Shown here in pieces: positions 1 through 14,400 of a stretch of DNA of 64,000 nucleotides (position 1 is the stretch's first letter; every line of letters begins with the position of its first letter). Source of the DNA: Fragum whitleyi (Eukaryota > Mollusca > Bivalvia > Cardiida > Cardiidae). The notes below the pieces were generated by a model that saw nothing but the letters and a program-made list of their open reading frames with translations, was not told the DNA's origin and ran no database searches. Location: positions 26,061,968 through 26,125,967 of the forward strand of contig OX411559.1 of assembly GCA_948146395.1 (NCBI GenBank), given 5' to 3'. The translations under genes were made by a program, and so were the position numbers.

Positions 1-235
1 ATGCACATTAAGTTTTTCTAAGATTTGTCCCATTGACCCCATTTTTGACCCCACTCGATCGAAATTCGAACTTGGCCGAGATTTGATGGAGACTTACAGT
101 CTTACCAAGTTACAAGACATTTAGGCAAAGAATGTGGCCTTTAGAGTGCACACAAGCTGTTGACGGACGACTGAACGACGGATACAGCCCGATCACAATA
201 GCTCACCATGAGCACTTCGTGCTCAGGTGAGCTAA
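1..235 (+). mobile_element. Hairpin-ended element (family B), right end only
   Basis: Positions 1-90 match the 145-bp monomer of the element at 62546-64000 (tttttctaagatttg, tttttgaccccac). It ends in a degenerate GGAC-type tract and the terminal hairpin at 200-233 (AGCTCACC...GGTGAGCT). Cut by the window edge. Confidence 0.8.
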
Positions 236-1284
236 ACATAAATTGGTATTTCTTAAAAATATTGTGCTGAAGTGAGCTAAGAATGAATGGGCATTTCTTC
301 AAACAATTGATAAAATTCAGCACCATTGTTTTAATCACTTTTAGTTGAAAGTTAATGAGTACATATTGTCTAATTCTAGGCACAAAAGAAAATATCTATA
401 CTATGCTTTCCACCGAATTCAAAAACAGCGATAATTACTACAAATTTTGGGTGGTGCAGTTCAGATGCCAGGTAAAATTTATCCAACGAAATCTCAACGC
501 AATCCTTATTAAAGCGTCATTTTGAACGGTTGATTTGTTATGTTTCTAACGAAGAAAAGTTGGTTTTTTTAAAAATAAAAAAAAGAATACACATTTTTCT
601 TTCATAAAATTAAAATGTCCGCTAATAAGCTTTATTGGGTGTAAGTACTTGTAGCTTGTTACAAATCAACACTAACCGTCAGGCATTTCAGCCTTGGCTA
701 ACTGAGCAACATTAGAGCTACCTTAGACTGGCTCCCATCCCACTGGTCTGATGTATTGTAAAATGAAAAAAATTCTAATAGAGAAAATGTAATTTCTTAT
801 CAGCTTATATTCCTCTGACTGGTCGATCGGTTTCAGTTTTAAGAATATGGGAGGTAATTTGGATAGGATAAAATTGTAAAACATAAATGTTGTTCCTTAC
901 TTATTTTAAACTGAACACTTACCGACAGCCTGGTAGTCAGGCTAGAGCTACCTAGACAGTCCAGAAAAAAATGGGAGAGAAAAAAGATGTTAGTTAGGGA
1001 CAACTCCTTTGTAATTTATAAAAAAAAATATAAGACCAGTTTTCTCTCTTTGATAATACCAAACAAGAAACCCCTGTGTATTCAATTTTCATCTGATTTC
1101 CTGCATTGGGATATGCGACAGCAATCATCACACGATAATCGACCTTCTGTAAACTACGTCAAATATACATTCGAAATAGAGATTGAATCCAGCAGAGGTC
1201 AACCGGGTGTCGAATTTCGAAAACAATTATAGAGGATGTTAGATTGACTATTTTAGGTTCAGAAATGCTTCATAGTTGTATTCC
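236..1284. other. No gene seen
   Basis: AT-rich non-coding DNA. The only feature is a weak second copy of the hairpin-element end (gtgctgaagtgagctaa) at about 264-282. Confidence 0.6.
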
Positions 1285-1510
1285 ATCACGCGAAAAGGGA
1301 CCATCTGGATACTGTGTAAAGTATCGACCCAAGATTGCGCAGACTGACTAGGGTCGAATCTTCTCATAATCTGAATCTAGAATGATCATTATATCTCCAG
1401 TAAAAGAATTTTTGAAATGCGACCTCTAGTTGACCTATGTTGGACCCGATCTCTTTGTAAGATATTCATTTTACAGAGTTCACAGATGGCCCCTTTTCGC
1501 GTGACGAGAC
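1285..1510. mobile_element. MITE family J, copy 1
   Basis: Terminal inverted repeats around tcacgcgaaaaggg / ccccttttcgcgtga, with the interior shared with 22193-22458 (gactagggtcgaatctt, gaaatgcgacctctagttg). Lies just past the cadherin stop and may be in its 3' UTR. Confidence 0.75.
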
Positions 1511-1700
1511 ACAGTTGATCTTATTCTTTCACGGGACCTTGTTTTTAAGTGCAGGATCCTAATTCATTTCAGCCCCTCTCATGAACTTGACTTTTGGAGT
1601 AGATAACTAGTTACATTATATCCAGAACTCAATAGAAGACTCGAATAAACAATGTTAATTTGTATATATGACATTATGTCGATATGTTCTTTTTCCGAGT

Positions 1701-2441
1701 TTAATATTCAGTATCTTTAACATCTCTATAACCTAAAGAATCATCTTCGGCTTCGGCTATCTCTTCCTGGTGAGCTGCTATACTATCACAATCAAAACCA
1801 TTATTTTCTACAGCGTGACCACAGTTCTCATCGTTAATTGAATAAGTAGCTTTACTTCTACCTAGATTGGTTTTCGTTTTGTCAACACTTGCATAAAGGT
1901 TGTCAATATTTTCACTTACATTATCAACACCCTTTCTCTCAACATCAGTTGAATGGTTAGTCATATCAATAGCCCTAATAAACTGTTCATTACCTTCGAT
2001 CATCGTGTCATCTTTGGGTTCCATAGAATCGAAACGAGCATAATGAGAAGCATCATAATGATTGAGAAGTTCGTACGGGTTTATGACGAATGAGGCTCTT
2101 GGTTCAACCGCCATGTCGCGATCTCCAAGTACGTTCTTGTAAACCTTGGCTCCCTCCTTGACCTCGTATATTGACCTTTCTTTGGCTTTTCGTTTTCTAC
2201 GAACTATAAATACGATTAAAAGTACGATCACGACGATCACAACGACCGTTGGGACGATAATTTCTACCAACATCAACGAGAGATCGTTGTCGTCTGACTT
2301 TCGTGGTACCGGAACTATCGTTATATCGGTTGTTTCCGGAATTTCCGATGATGTGGTCGGTGGTAATGTCGTCAAACTTCGGTACACGAACAGCGTAAGT
2401 GACGTAGTGGTGTTGAACGTATTTGTGCTGTTTTCTGTTGC
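1701..2441 (-). CDS. Cadherin exon 11: stalk, transmembrane helix, cytoplasmic tail
   Basis: 741 nt including the TAA stop at 1703-1701; acceptor atttatag at 2442. Residues 339-584: last strand of repeat 3 (TSLTLFVY), a Thr/Pro-rich stalk, 20 hydrophobic residues (399-418), the stop-transfer RRKRK, and an acidic tail. The tail holds several tyrosines in possible signalling contexts, such as NLYASVDK (519-526), NPYELL and SHYARF, and ends in DTEY. A partner for the tail cannot be named. Confidence 0.9.
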   Translation of the reverse strand, partial: ATENSTNTFNTTTSLTLFVYRSLTTLPPTTSSEIPETTDITIVPVPRKSDDNDLSLMLVEIIVPTVVVIVVIVLLIVFIVRRKRKAKERSIYEVKEGAKVYKNVLGDRDMAVEPRASFVINPYELLNHYDASHYARFDSMEPKDDTMIEGNEQFIRAIDMTNHSTDVERKGVDNVSENIDNLYASVDKTKTNLGRSKATYSINDENCGHAVENNGFDCDSIAAHQEEIAEAEDDSLGYRDVKDTEY

Positions 2442-5400
2442 CTATAAATTGAAGGAAAATGAACAAAGATATTTTTTATTACTTATTTTCCTAATGAATC
2501 TATTTAACCTTGTACGTGTTTAAACGTCTTTAAACATCCGTAATCGAAGACATCTTCCATTAGGGATGTTAAAAGACGTTTCAAGACTTACAAGGTTAAA
2601 TAAATGTTCAACTTGCACATCCGAAATGGTAGAAGACGTTAATAGTCGCTGACAAAGTGCAGTTGGTAGCGCGTCGGATCGTTTATCTAGATGCCCGGGT
2701 TCGATCACCGACGGCGGCATTCGGCCTCTCCGACTTTTTGTCTCCTACCGATGGGTCGATAATCATAGACATATATAGGATAATAGCTGGAGGCTTGGAA
2801 AGTGTGTAATGGTAGTACTGCTGTAAGAAATATCAGAACTCCTTTGTTAGGTTCTCCAAGCGCCGCGATATAACTGAAACATTGTTGAAAACGGCGTAAG
2901 CTTATTAAACAAATCTTTGCGTCAACAATCACATGGCTATGGACCAATAGCAACTACTCCAAGGCCAGGAATAATTTCAATACACTGTGTCATTGTCAAG
3001 CTTGATCGACGTTTACTCAAGCTTGATCGACGTCTATCTATCAAGCACACATGAAATTGTTGAAAATATCGCGCACAGGCTAAATTGAGAAATATATTAA
3101 TCAATAAAAATAATCATGTTTGCATTTCTCCTTCAAAGTTCTCCCAAAGTTACATCTTCTATAACTATTTTATCTTATAACTATACAAATATCCGCGTGA
3201 TAAGATTCCGTATGATATTTCGTATGATATCACATAGTTATTTTTAGAACAATGATATAATCCGGTTATTTTTAGAAACTTGCATTTCTGTTAGAAACAT
3301 CAATGAAAACAAGGCAAATAGAGATTATAAGATAAATATAATAAGTACTTAGTGTTTTGCATGAAAAAAATATCTAACTCGGTTGTGGGAATTGATAATT
3401 TTCTGAGCCTCGACAATTATCGATTCTCCCAACCTCGTTAGATATTTTCTCTCATAAAAACACTAAGTACGTATTATATATTATTATATCAGGTACATGT
3501 TATCTTAAATGTCTATCAAATTAGAAGCACTCTGAGATTTTATAAAATACCTGATACAAAATTGATTAAAAATGGTGTTACTTCCTCCCAAATATTGCAT
3601 TTTTCATTACATCATTATTTCACTCGCCCTTTTGTGAAATGATAAAAGATTATCAAACGAAAACTATCAACAGTTAACGTAAAAAAAGAGGGAAAAACGT
3701 ACTCACAGTGACGTTAAAGTATAAAACCAACGGAACGTCATCAGGGACGTCAGTAATGTTGTAGAAGGGTTCATCGACGTATAACTCGCCCGTCATGTTG
3801 TTCAACCAGACGTTTGACGTAAGGTTTGTCTCGTCCACTGTAAATTTCAAAGCACATGGTAATCAATAAACAATATTGAATAGACCACAAGAAAGATTGA
3901 ATGGTGCATAGATATCAAATTGATTGATTGATTGATTAACTGAATGGAGTTTAACACCGCTTTTACATTTTTTCAGTTTCAGTGGCTGGAGCACCTTTCA
4001 ATGGATTCTTGGTATTTCTCTCTCCAGTACAACCATCACACCCTTTCCTTTGCCTACAGCTGCTATCTCGCATAGGTCTACGATTATGAACCCATTGGTG
4101 AGAGACAAATAGTCGGAAAGAATGAGTGCCTCCGTCGGGGATCGAACATCAAAATGATAACAAATTGAGTTGTGCATCACTAAAGGAAACCAAAGAATAT
4201 ACCCCATTGTTATGGCAACCAGCCTTTAGCGATTTTTCCAAGGAAGTTTTTTGGAAATGAAATTGTAGGCGGAATTGCGCCTTCTAGAGTCATCAAACTG
4301 TTAACGTTTTTTTTATGATTTATATAAAATACCTGTTACAACACGTTTATCGTTTTGATAGCGTTTTATACAAAATGAAGTTCAAATGGATTATAAACAA
4401 ATAACTGAGTCAACAATTACTTTTTATCATGCAGTTAAGAGCATATTTCTGTAGCAGACAAGAATTAGCAGAAAGTATAGACTAGGACTAGCCTGCACAG
4501 ACGTGCAGTCTGATCATAGCCTACACTGATAACTTTCAAATTTTATATTGTTCGAGAAACTGGTTAATATGTCCCAAAATTAGGTACTGTTTTAGAAACG
4601 GACATTATTTTTACAAGGGTTAAGGGTTAACATACCAGGAGAGAGGGAGTATTCAATGCCGTTATCTTTACCAGTATCTACATCTTTAGCATGAACTTGT
4701 GCGGGTAAAACATTGGTAAGCTGCCCCTGAAAATGGTCATTTAAATAAGCTCTTTTACAATCTGAAATAATCAAAGTCAGCCCAACCAAAACTCTAACAA
4801 GAGAATAAATATCAAAGTTTCCTATTATGTTATAAAATAAAATTTAGCCAACTATAAATACTTTGTTCTTTTCACAGAAGCCTGATTCTTTCTTTGTTTT
4901 ATTATTTCAATCAAAGAATAAATTAAATGTTGAGATATTGTGGCGTAATGATACAATTATGCTTTAGCCTTGGGAAATCATAGTTTATGATACATTTCTT
5001 TTGAACGACCATTGTTTATTAAAACATTTACTTACTCTCTCAATTCATATTTATCTTTTTTTATATTAAAAAAACAAACGCTGTCATACCTCCATAAACA
5101 TGTCGATTTCTGCATGGTATTCTTTAACATCACAGGAAATGACGTCACAGTGGGGCCGTGTGAATTTTGGAGGATTGTCGTCGACGTCAGTAATATTTAT
5201 TCTAATGGAAGCTTCACCTTTGCGTCCCCCGTCATCCTGAAGGATCAAACTGAACGATATAGCTTTTTCAAATGGAAAAAAAAATCCCGTACTGAGACCT
5301 CAGAAAATTACTTCCACCAATCTAATCTTTCAACCAACAGTATCTCGGATAAGAGAAATGTTTCAATTGCCCTTTTAAATTCTTTCATTGATTTTTTTAT

Positions 5401-8400
5401 TTGAAAATATCTATCAGAAATTTGATTTGTGACTGGCTTGTTTTTTTTGTTTTTTCTTAAGCCCAATGAAAAAAGTGTTATTGGTTTTTAATGTTATATT
5501 CTATGATACAAAGTACAATTTGTTCTATGAAAAGGGATACTTGACTGGCCCAATGGCATATGCGCTCGATGCGTGACATTGAGGCCTGTGTTTCGAGCCC
5601 CATCGCCACCAGAGTATAATAATTAAGGGGAAAACACTTAATAGCCAGTTCCTGTTCAACCGGCTGTGGAATTGGATAGCAGTGGGTTTACACCACTCTC
5701 TCTGATGGACATGGTCGAACTAAAATAAATTAAACTAAACTGAAAAAGTCACTTTAAACTAGTTTGCTACTAACATCTATTTATTGCGCAAGTTTTGAGA
5801 AATTTAAATATGTGACCCGTAATGCTAAAAGGGGCCATCTGAAAGCGCAAAAAATATCGGATTTTGCAGGCAACCTTAGATCGATATTTTCGCTTTCTGT
5901 GCATATTCTATATCTAAAATACTCATACTACATTCCTTAAGAATTTCTTTCTGAAATGCGGCCTCATGTCGATCTCTTTTTTAATAAAGCGATGAAGAGA
6001 GTATTAGAAGACTTCATCGAAGTATGAAGCGGATTCATACATAAGTACAAAAAGTTTTCAGTTTCACACCTTTTACGCTGTATAATTGCGCAACCTCCCT
6101 AGATAGATTTTGAATCAAAAGCTGATGATTATTGGACTAAATATGAAGTTTATGATCAAACGCGCAGATGAACGTGTTGATTCGAATCTTTGCCGGGCAC
6201 ATATATAAATGTTTGTGTAGGTAAAAATATATGTTAATCCCTCGTATGAGCATGTGAGTGAAAAGTTTTACAATATTTTCTCCAATTTCTCTCAAAATAC
6301 AGATCAATACCGAAGAAGAAAATGAAAGCCTAGACAGAAATGTTTGAGATGAAAAGTTTTTTTAACATGTCTTCTTGATATCTGTCTACAGAAAATAATC
6401 GCAATAACACTAGCTTTATTTTGGTGTGAAAGCAATTCATATTGTTTTGTTGGGGACGATATTCTAATTCTCTTACGAAATTTTGAAAGATTTGTGCCTT
6501 GTTATTAGGAAAGAAGATTGTTGGTACTACCCTTTTTATTTCTATCCAAAATCCAGGCCCCACAACACAGGGCTTATTCTTAAGTTGACACACTAATTTG
6601 ACGTTTATTTCCTGCTGAATGGTCTTATTTTCATGTGTCATGCAAAATATTTTTTTTTGTTTTAAGTTAAGTACTTTTGGTGTAAAATATATATATTTTT
6701 TTTAAGATTTTCGCAATAATTTCAAGTTGTTTGGTAAAAGGTGTTATGCAAAAATAGGTTTCACCATTTCGTTTTAAGAGAAGAAGATTTTAAAAGATTT
6801 TTGTGATTTATTTAAAAAATTAAATTCATTTTTTTTTATCTATTTAAAAATCTCCGACGCCAAAACATGGGGCTCATTTTCAAGATCAATGATTAGAAGT
6901 AATTTGTGAATGCTTAAGGCCTTATGATATTGGAGGAGAAGATTTATAAAGTGTTTTTTTTTCACTCCATTACCATGGCAACCATATTTATGCATGGATT
7001 CCATGGAATCTGATGAACAGTTTGGGAAGTAAGCATTTCGGAAGAAAGGAAGGACGGGCGGACAGATGGAGGCCGGACGTTGGCCAACCACAAAATCTCA
7101 CCTTCAACACTTTGTCCTCAGGTGAGCTAAAACACATTTTTGTTGCGATTAAAGAAATACTTGTGTTGTAGAAACTCATTGTTACCTGCGCTTCCATTTT
7201 TACATAGTAGACTTTATTTCCTGATTCATAGTCGAAAGTTCCATTTGTCGTGATGTTTCCCGTCTTTGAGTCGATATTGAACATATGGGCTCCGTCTAGC
7301 TGCAGATGAAGGAAAAACATAGAGTTTAACCTGTCTTAGTGACCACCTGTATTCAACGAGCAACCTGTGTTAAGCTTACTCTTTTTGTGTATTTGCTTAA
7401 TACAGCACTGCATTCAGGATTTGTGCAAACTGTTTGCAAATTATACCCCGTTTTACACGCAAGTGCACGTGCAAAGTGTGTATAATTGGCAAACAGTATG
7501 CGCCGTTTTTGTCATCATGAACGCAAGGCTTGTTTGACCGTTAGTAACATGAGCCCTGCGTTCAGGAACACCAAACGATAAGCAGATAGATAAGCATTTA
7601 GAAAATGCATAAAAACGGATTTGAAAATGTTTAAATCATAAATCAAGACTCGACATGAACAATTTATAGCCTACCCACTACCCACAAGTACAAGAGCATA
7701 AGCGCTTATTTAAAAAACACAAAGATTTATAAATTTGTCTGTCATTATCAAACCCTGCTTTCAGAATAATATTGCGCCCAAGAAATATTAATGATATCCT
7801 TAATTTTTATTGGCATATTTATTATGATCAATCAAGCTACATGTATTACCTTAGCAAGTTAAATTTAAAATACATGTACATTTGTCATCCTTGGCTATTT
7901 GATTTTCTTTTGATTACACCTTTTTTGAATATTTGTTTTCATTTTTCATTTTTCTTTTTCGAAACGTGACGTGTATGAGAAATGTTGGTCGATATATGGG
8001 TTGACATTAGATGATTGAAAACCGATTGAAAATTGTCTATGAAAACGTAAACCCAACGTCACCAAGCCGCCAACACAACGTGGGTGATCGCTAAACCAAA
8101 ATGAACCTATCTTTATTTCTCACATTAAGAAAAAGCAGTGATTTTTCCACCTCCCGATAAACAATATTCTACACAGTTCTTACTGATTAAACAATTGTTG
8201 CAGTTAAGAGAGTTTGGTTTTAAAATTCCGACACAGTAACATTAGAAATAATCTATTCTCAATCACTATCAATTTATATAGAGATATTGAATGATCAATT
8301 TATCTGTTTTAGATGACGAGTTTAATAAATTCTGTATATTATGAGCACAAATTTGATATTCTAATTATAATTTGACAAAAAAATTGTGAAAAATCGTCAT

Positions 8401-11400
8401 TTTTTTTTGAAATTCAACTTTTCAAATTTCCTCGAAACTTATAAATCTGTTAAAAACCGATGTTACAATATATAGGCCTACATTTTGACGTTATGTTTGT
8501 GGTAACAAAATTGCGTAGCTATTCGCTCTCATCTTATCTGAATAATTATTCCACTAGTGTATTAACACCCGTTTAATACCAAAAACATTCAATGGGGTTA
8601 TTTCACTCCCGCGACGTAGGTCATATTATAACGTGTAAATGGATATAAAAATATAACAAGACATATAGAATTTCATGAACCTTAAGAACAGCCGTTGTTG
8701 TGATTGCCTAAATTTAACTTTCTACCGGCTTGTAGAAGACAAAATTATCATGGCTTACCCATTTCGTCCTGAAACCATTCGAAAATAATGATTTCAGGAA
8801 TAAAATTGCATAGGGTAACAATTTAAGTCGGCGTCTTTTTCCGAAGGGTGATTGACATCTAGAAATAGATAACATAAAAAACGATCCGACTAAACTGTTT
8901 GCGCTCAGTTTATTTTTTTTCAAAGACAACGGAACCATCCTCATCAAACAAAAAATGATGAGAAAAAATACATGTGCTGGAAATTGTAACACATAAACAA
9001 AGATACAAAGATACAAACCCCTTGTATTTCATGAGGAATGAATGTGAAGTTAGAAATATCACCATATTGGATTTTGTCTCCGTCTATCACATACGCATCT
9101 TGTTTACTACAAAGCAAACAGAAAACAGGGGTCCCGGTTGGTGTGTCCTGAAAAATAGGTATGTTGATTTACCCTGCATTCAGGATGCAAAAAGATTTTC
9201 AAGCGTTTCAAACTAGTACCCCGCTTTGCACGTTAGCACACGTGCAAAGCAGTGTATCATTTCTGAAACGTTTTGCGAGCGTTTTCGTCTTAAGCGGGTG
9301 ACTGGTCTCACATTGAGTTCTACCGATACATTTTATTTTTTAAGGAAAATCATACTAACACAAGAATTAATAGTGTTTTTTTTCACGCGTGGATCGGCAA
9401 ATCAATCTTGGCAAGCCGGGGGTACAACTCTGTTGGTTTTTTTTCGTACAAACGTCCGTAACGGACACCAAAAAGAAAGAACCCTTTAAGTATAAGAGGC
9501 GTATAGTAAAGCGCAAGATTTATAGGCTGCCCTGCGTTCAGGATGAAAGCGTTAGCGAAGCACTTTCGAAATGATACCCCGCTTTGCACGTATGTGAACG
9601 TGCAAAGCGGGGTATCATCTCAAAGCGCTCGCAAAACGTTTTTACATCCTGAACACAGGGCAGATTTTAATACGTATTTGCCATATCCCGTTACGGTGTG
9701 ATCAGCGCGCTTTAAGTTTGCGCTCGTACGAAAAGTGAAATATTCTTTCCGTGCTGAAGAAGTAATTAGCATACAGTAAATATTGCTCGAGCGACCAAGT
9801 CCATTAAGCGGCCAATTTTTATTATGCGAACGTTTTCAAAATCCCCTTCCTTATTTCAAAATATCGAACAAAGTATTTTTTATTGATCAGAAATTTATCA
9901 TAATTTGATAATATGCCGATAAAACTCAATAGAATCTTCTCATTAAGACGATTCTAATGAATTTACATAACAAAGAATTATTGGGAAGTTCTGAAAAATA
10001 TATCTATTCAATCAAAATCATGTTTCTATTTGTAAACAAAACGTGTACAAAGCGACCATTCTCTTTAACGACCACTGTATTGTGGTCCCGAAAGTAGTCG
10101 CTAAAACACGTTTTACTTTTTTACTTTATACCAGGAATTTGATTTATATAGGAATTCTTTTCTCTCTCCTACATGATAAGATGTTTCACGTATGTACTAA
10201 ATCAGCTATAAACTCTGAAGTAGTTCCCATAAATAAACAGATTTATGGCTCTATTGTAGACCGGACAAACATTTATATTGACCTATACTTTGATAATACT
10301 ACAGATATGAATAAAATTGCTACAGCCATTGGAATGCTTCTCAAGTGGCAAGCCATATGTGGACATATACAAAACATTAGACCTCTTCAGACTTTTGTAT
10401 ATGCGGAAATAATATGTTACATCTCAAGTTACTAGTCTTTGGACAGACCTTCTCGACCTTCAAAAATCATTTTCGTCAATTCATTCATATAATATATAAC
10501 TGAAGATTGAAATAGTTTACGACTTTAACATCTTTTGTCAAGGTAACCCATGAAAACGTTGATGACAGCTTGTGTCCGTTCTAAATCAGCTACTTAACGT
10601 TACTTAGTCTAAATGTTTCATATTTTTAATATTCTGAAAAAAAGGCAAAAAATCATATTTTTTTCGTCATCATTTAAAATCTCTCTGATTCTGGCTATTA
10701 TGATTTAGACACCAATTATATTTAAAGCAACGTGTATAAAATATCACCCGACACATACGTTTGATGTTTTTGTATGCTTCGAACTTCAACATTGGTTGTA
10801 TACATGCGTTTTCTTGTACCTCAAACAAGACTGTTGTCTGATAGTTTTGCCAGCCACCGTCAAAGCGAAATTGGTAGCGCGTCGGACTATCAATCTAGAG
10901 GTCGCGGCTTCGATTCCCGACGGCGGCACTCATTCTTTCCGACTATTTGTCTCTCACCAATGGGTTGATAATCGTAGACCTATGTGAGGTAGCAGTTGGA
11001 GGCTAGGAAAGAATGTGATGGTTGTACTTGTGAGAGAAATACCAGGAATTCATTGTTAGATGCTCCAGCCGCCGCGATATAGCCGAAGAAATGTTGGAAA
11101 AAGCGGCGCAAAACTCAATTCAATCAATCAATCTGATAGTTTTGCTAATTAAACCCCGCTTTACACATGCAACTGCACGAGAAAAGCCGGGTGTAATTGG
11201 CAAAAAGTTTTCATCGGTTTGTCATCCTGAACGCAGGACAGGTGTGATTTAACGTTTACAACTCTTTGTTCGTGTAATCAATATAAAATTACATTAAGTG
11301 TGCTATTTGTTGATTACAGACTGCTCGTAAAGACCATACCAAACCAAAGCTCGCACATTACTCGAAATATTCTGCCCTGCGTTCAGGATGACAAAACAGT

Positions 11401-14400
11401 GCAAACAGTTTTCCAATTATTCCCCGCTTTGCACGCAAGTACACGTGCAAAGCGGGGTATGAATGAGAAACTGTTTGCAATGTTTTGTCATCCTGAACGC
11501 AAGGCTGGTCTTTCGGTGAATGTTTATCCGGTTATAGTAACAACAAAATGGGTTTTATCCTGTCACAAGCTATAAGTATTGCCTGATATAAGGGGTATGA
11601 TAAACTTGTTGATATCAGGTCACTTGATCACGTGACAGCTTTATCATGTCAATTAGTCACGCATTCGGAACCTCACTCGGCCATTTCCGTAAACTACAAC
11701 ATACGTCGGATGTATGTAAGGCGGATTGGTATGTAACGAAATTGTACATTTTGTTAGGCGGAAACAGTGTAAGAAAAACTAGCGAACCGGCGCTATCTTT
11801 AGTTGTTTTTTTTTTTCAGTAAATAACGGCTGAAAAATCTTAATTTTTGAGAATGACAGTCATTCTCAAAAATTAAGATTTTTAGCCGTTTATTAAGAAT
11901 CTAAAGCTTTTTTTTTATATAAGGATACGATGGTTTCAGTTCAGTGACTTCAAACGAGTAGCGTTGGCGACGTCGAACGTTTTCACTCGATGTTTCGAGG
12001 GCTAACGCCGTTTTAACTGACGTCATCAATTTTTTCTAAGGGTTTTCCGTAATTTTTGAAAATAGTTCGTCTATGAACATCCGAGGTTGATCGTGAGATT
12101 GGCCGAGTGGTGTTCCGAATGTTAGTCACGTGGCCTGCCGGATCTTCTTTTTTGCGGCTATTAGGTCTCTAACATTTTTTTCTTTCGAATTTGAGTGTGT
12201 ATTTCTGATAAGAAAATATTTCACTCGATTTCCATTTGATTTTAAAATCAAATCGCGACCAAATCTATGACGTAGTACATGACTGATGACGTAATCTATA
12301 AAATTGTGTCGAAGCTCATCTAGGTGTTTACATTCGATCTCGAAAGCTGTCAGGATTTTAAAACATTTTTCTGGATGGATTCAACGCAGAATTATTCGAC
12401 CGAGAAGGATTTCGGAGATCGTAGCTTTGCATCTGATCTCAGTCTATGTCCATCCTCTATTTAAGAGTAAGGAAGGCATTGAATTGAGATTTGCTTTTAG
12501 CTGCATGGCAACAAAACTTCGGGGAAAAAAGGACGTTTGAGATTGCGAAAATCACTCGATTCATATCTTCTTAATCATTTAGGACAGGTATGTATGTATT
12601 ACTCAATTTTTTTTTTTTTGTTAAATATTTTCCTGCTACAGCATTAGAAGTCCGGCTCACCAGATAAATTCCTACGCCTTGCCCGATAAACTTTTCCATC
12701 TCAAGTCACCAACCATCTATTCCCTATAATATATTGATCATAATTCCGTGACGTCATCCTTGCATTTCACGAATTTCAATGAAATAACATATAGATACAA
12801 TAACAGTTCTAATAATAATTTTGATTACACTAACCTCGGGGACATTTAGATTGTACGGTTTCCGTATAAACTCTGGACTAAACTCGTTAACTGGAACAAC
12901 GTGAATAGACGTCTCTACCTGTAACATAAAAATGAACAAATGAAAAAAAAAATCCGATTCAAACCCTCTTCTTCAATACAGTTTAACTTCGAAAATACAC
13001 ACAACTATTTATAAGAAAGTGTGTATAATCTTTCAATACATGTAACTCCTTTTACTTCATTCCAACATCGTTCAACCCAAAACGGTTTGCTTTGTCAATT
13101 TCACGATATACTTAGTTGTAAAATCTGACTTCAAAATAGAGTTGAACAAAACATCACTTACGCGGTGATGTATGGCGAGGGCATATTGACTTGAACCTGA
13201 CCTTTATGCGGAATAGATAATTAGGCTCATGAATACGATTCCGAAGATGCTTCGGCTTCAATCATAGACGTTCCGTACATATCACGTGATATCGGGTACC
13301 TTGTCATGAAGCAGACGATTCGATTTCAAAAACAATTTAATTTGCTTGTGCGCTACTGTTTCCAATAAAAAAATATAAATTGCATGAAACGAATTTGAAA
13401 ATTGTAAATGTTGTCATCCGCTTTCAAAAGTTATTAAGTAGCAGACTCAGTATATGTTTCGATGCTCAAGCTCTTGTGGGTTTTCAGAATTAACACGTGC
13501 ACTTCAACTTCACGATTGGATTCCGCAGGTAACGTCCGCAAATAAATTCATTTAAATCACAAATGCCATGTTCAGATCAATATGCTTCCACTAAAGTTCT
13601 TGTATAATTTTGTAGATTTTAGACACAATGTACGCTGTACTTACCGTATAACCGTCTGCGCATTTCGTTGTAACTTTTATTCCATTTTGCACATCGTACT
13701 GTAATAACATGTATACATCTGTTATGTGTAATACTAATGCTATTCTATCAAATTGGCTATTTTGCACAGTGCAATTTTAGAATGACATAGTACAGGTCAC
13801 AAAAATAGAGAAAAGATTTCGAAATATTTCAGGAAACTATGTTTTAATAAAATCTCTGAAACTCTCAAGGGTAAGGAAACTTAAACTAATACTGGGTCTT
13901 AGGCTGAATTACAGAAAACTTCAACCGTTGAAGTGCAGATAGAAAAATCATAAAATCCACACCCATCCAATTCGAAACCATTCTAAATCGCTCACTCAAC
14001 GGTCCATTTATTCATTCTTAACACTCACTAAGACCATTCAGAAACCAGCTTCACAATCTTCCGAAAATGTCTCAAAATCGTTCACAATGATTCAAAACTT
14101 TTTTTAAAACGAAAAAAAGTGGTATTTATTTTGAAGCTGTTCACTAAGCGACACAGGTCGTTTAATAGAAAAGCACGATTTTTTTTTATGGGGGTGTAAG
14201 AAACTATCGATAATTATGTAATTAGCGATACTGTTTTTATCGCCTCTCTATTTCATTCAATACTCAGTCCTTACAATCATTAAATATCTCTCTAAAATAA
14301 ATACAAAACCATTTAAATCATCCACAAAATGTCAATTTCTCGATGTTTATAACTATTCTAATACATTTGCCTTTCATGTGATATTGTTCAACCAAAGGAA

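Noticed and set aside
5012..5404. 130-codon plus-strand frame
   Set aside because: It is the antisense of cadherin exon 8 and flanking intron.
9226..9589. Several overlapping frames on both strands
   Set aside because: They are translations of MITE M copies 2 and 3 and their flanks.
10043..10435. 130-codon plus-strand frame in cadherin intron 5
   Set aside because: No recognisable domain, no repeat or splice context, and it lies inside an intron of an opposite-strand gene. Treated as chance.
12304..12540. 78-codon plus-strand frame
   Set aside because: Intronic, no domain, low-complexity composition.
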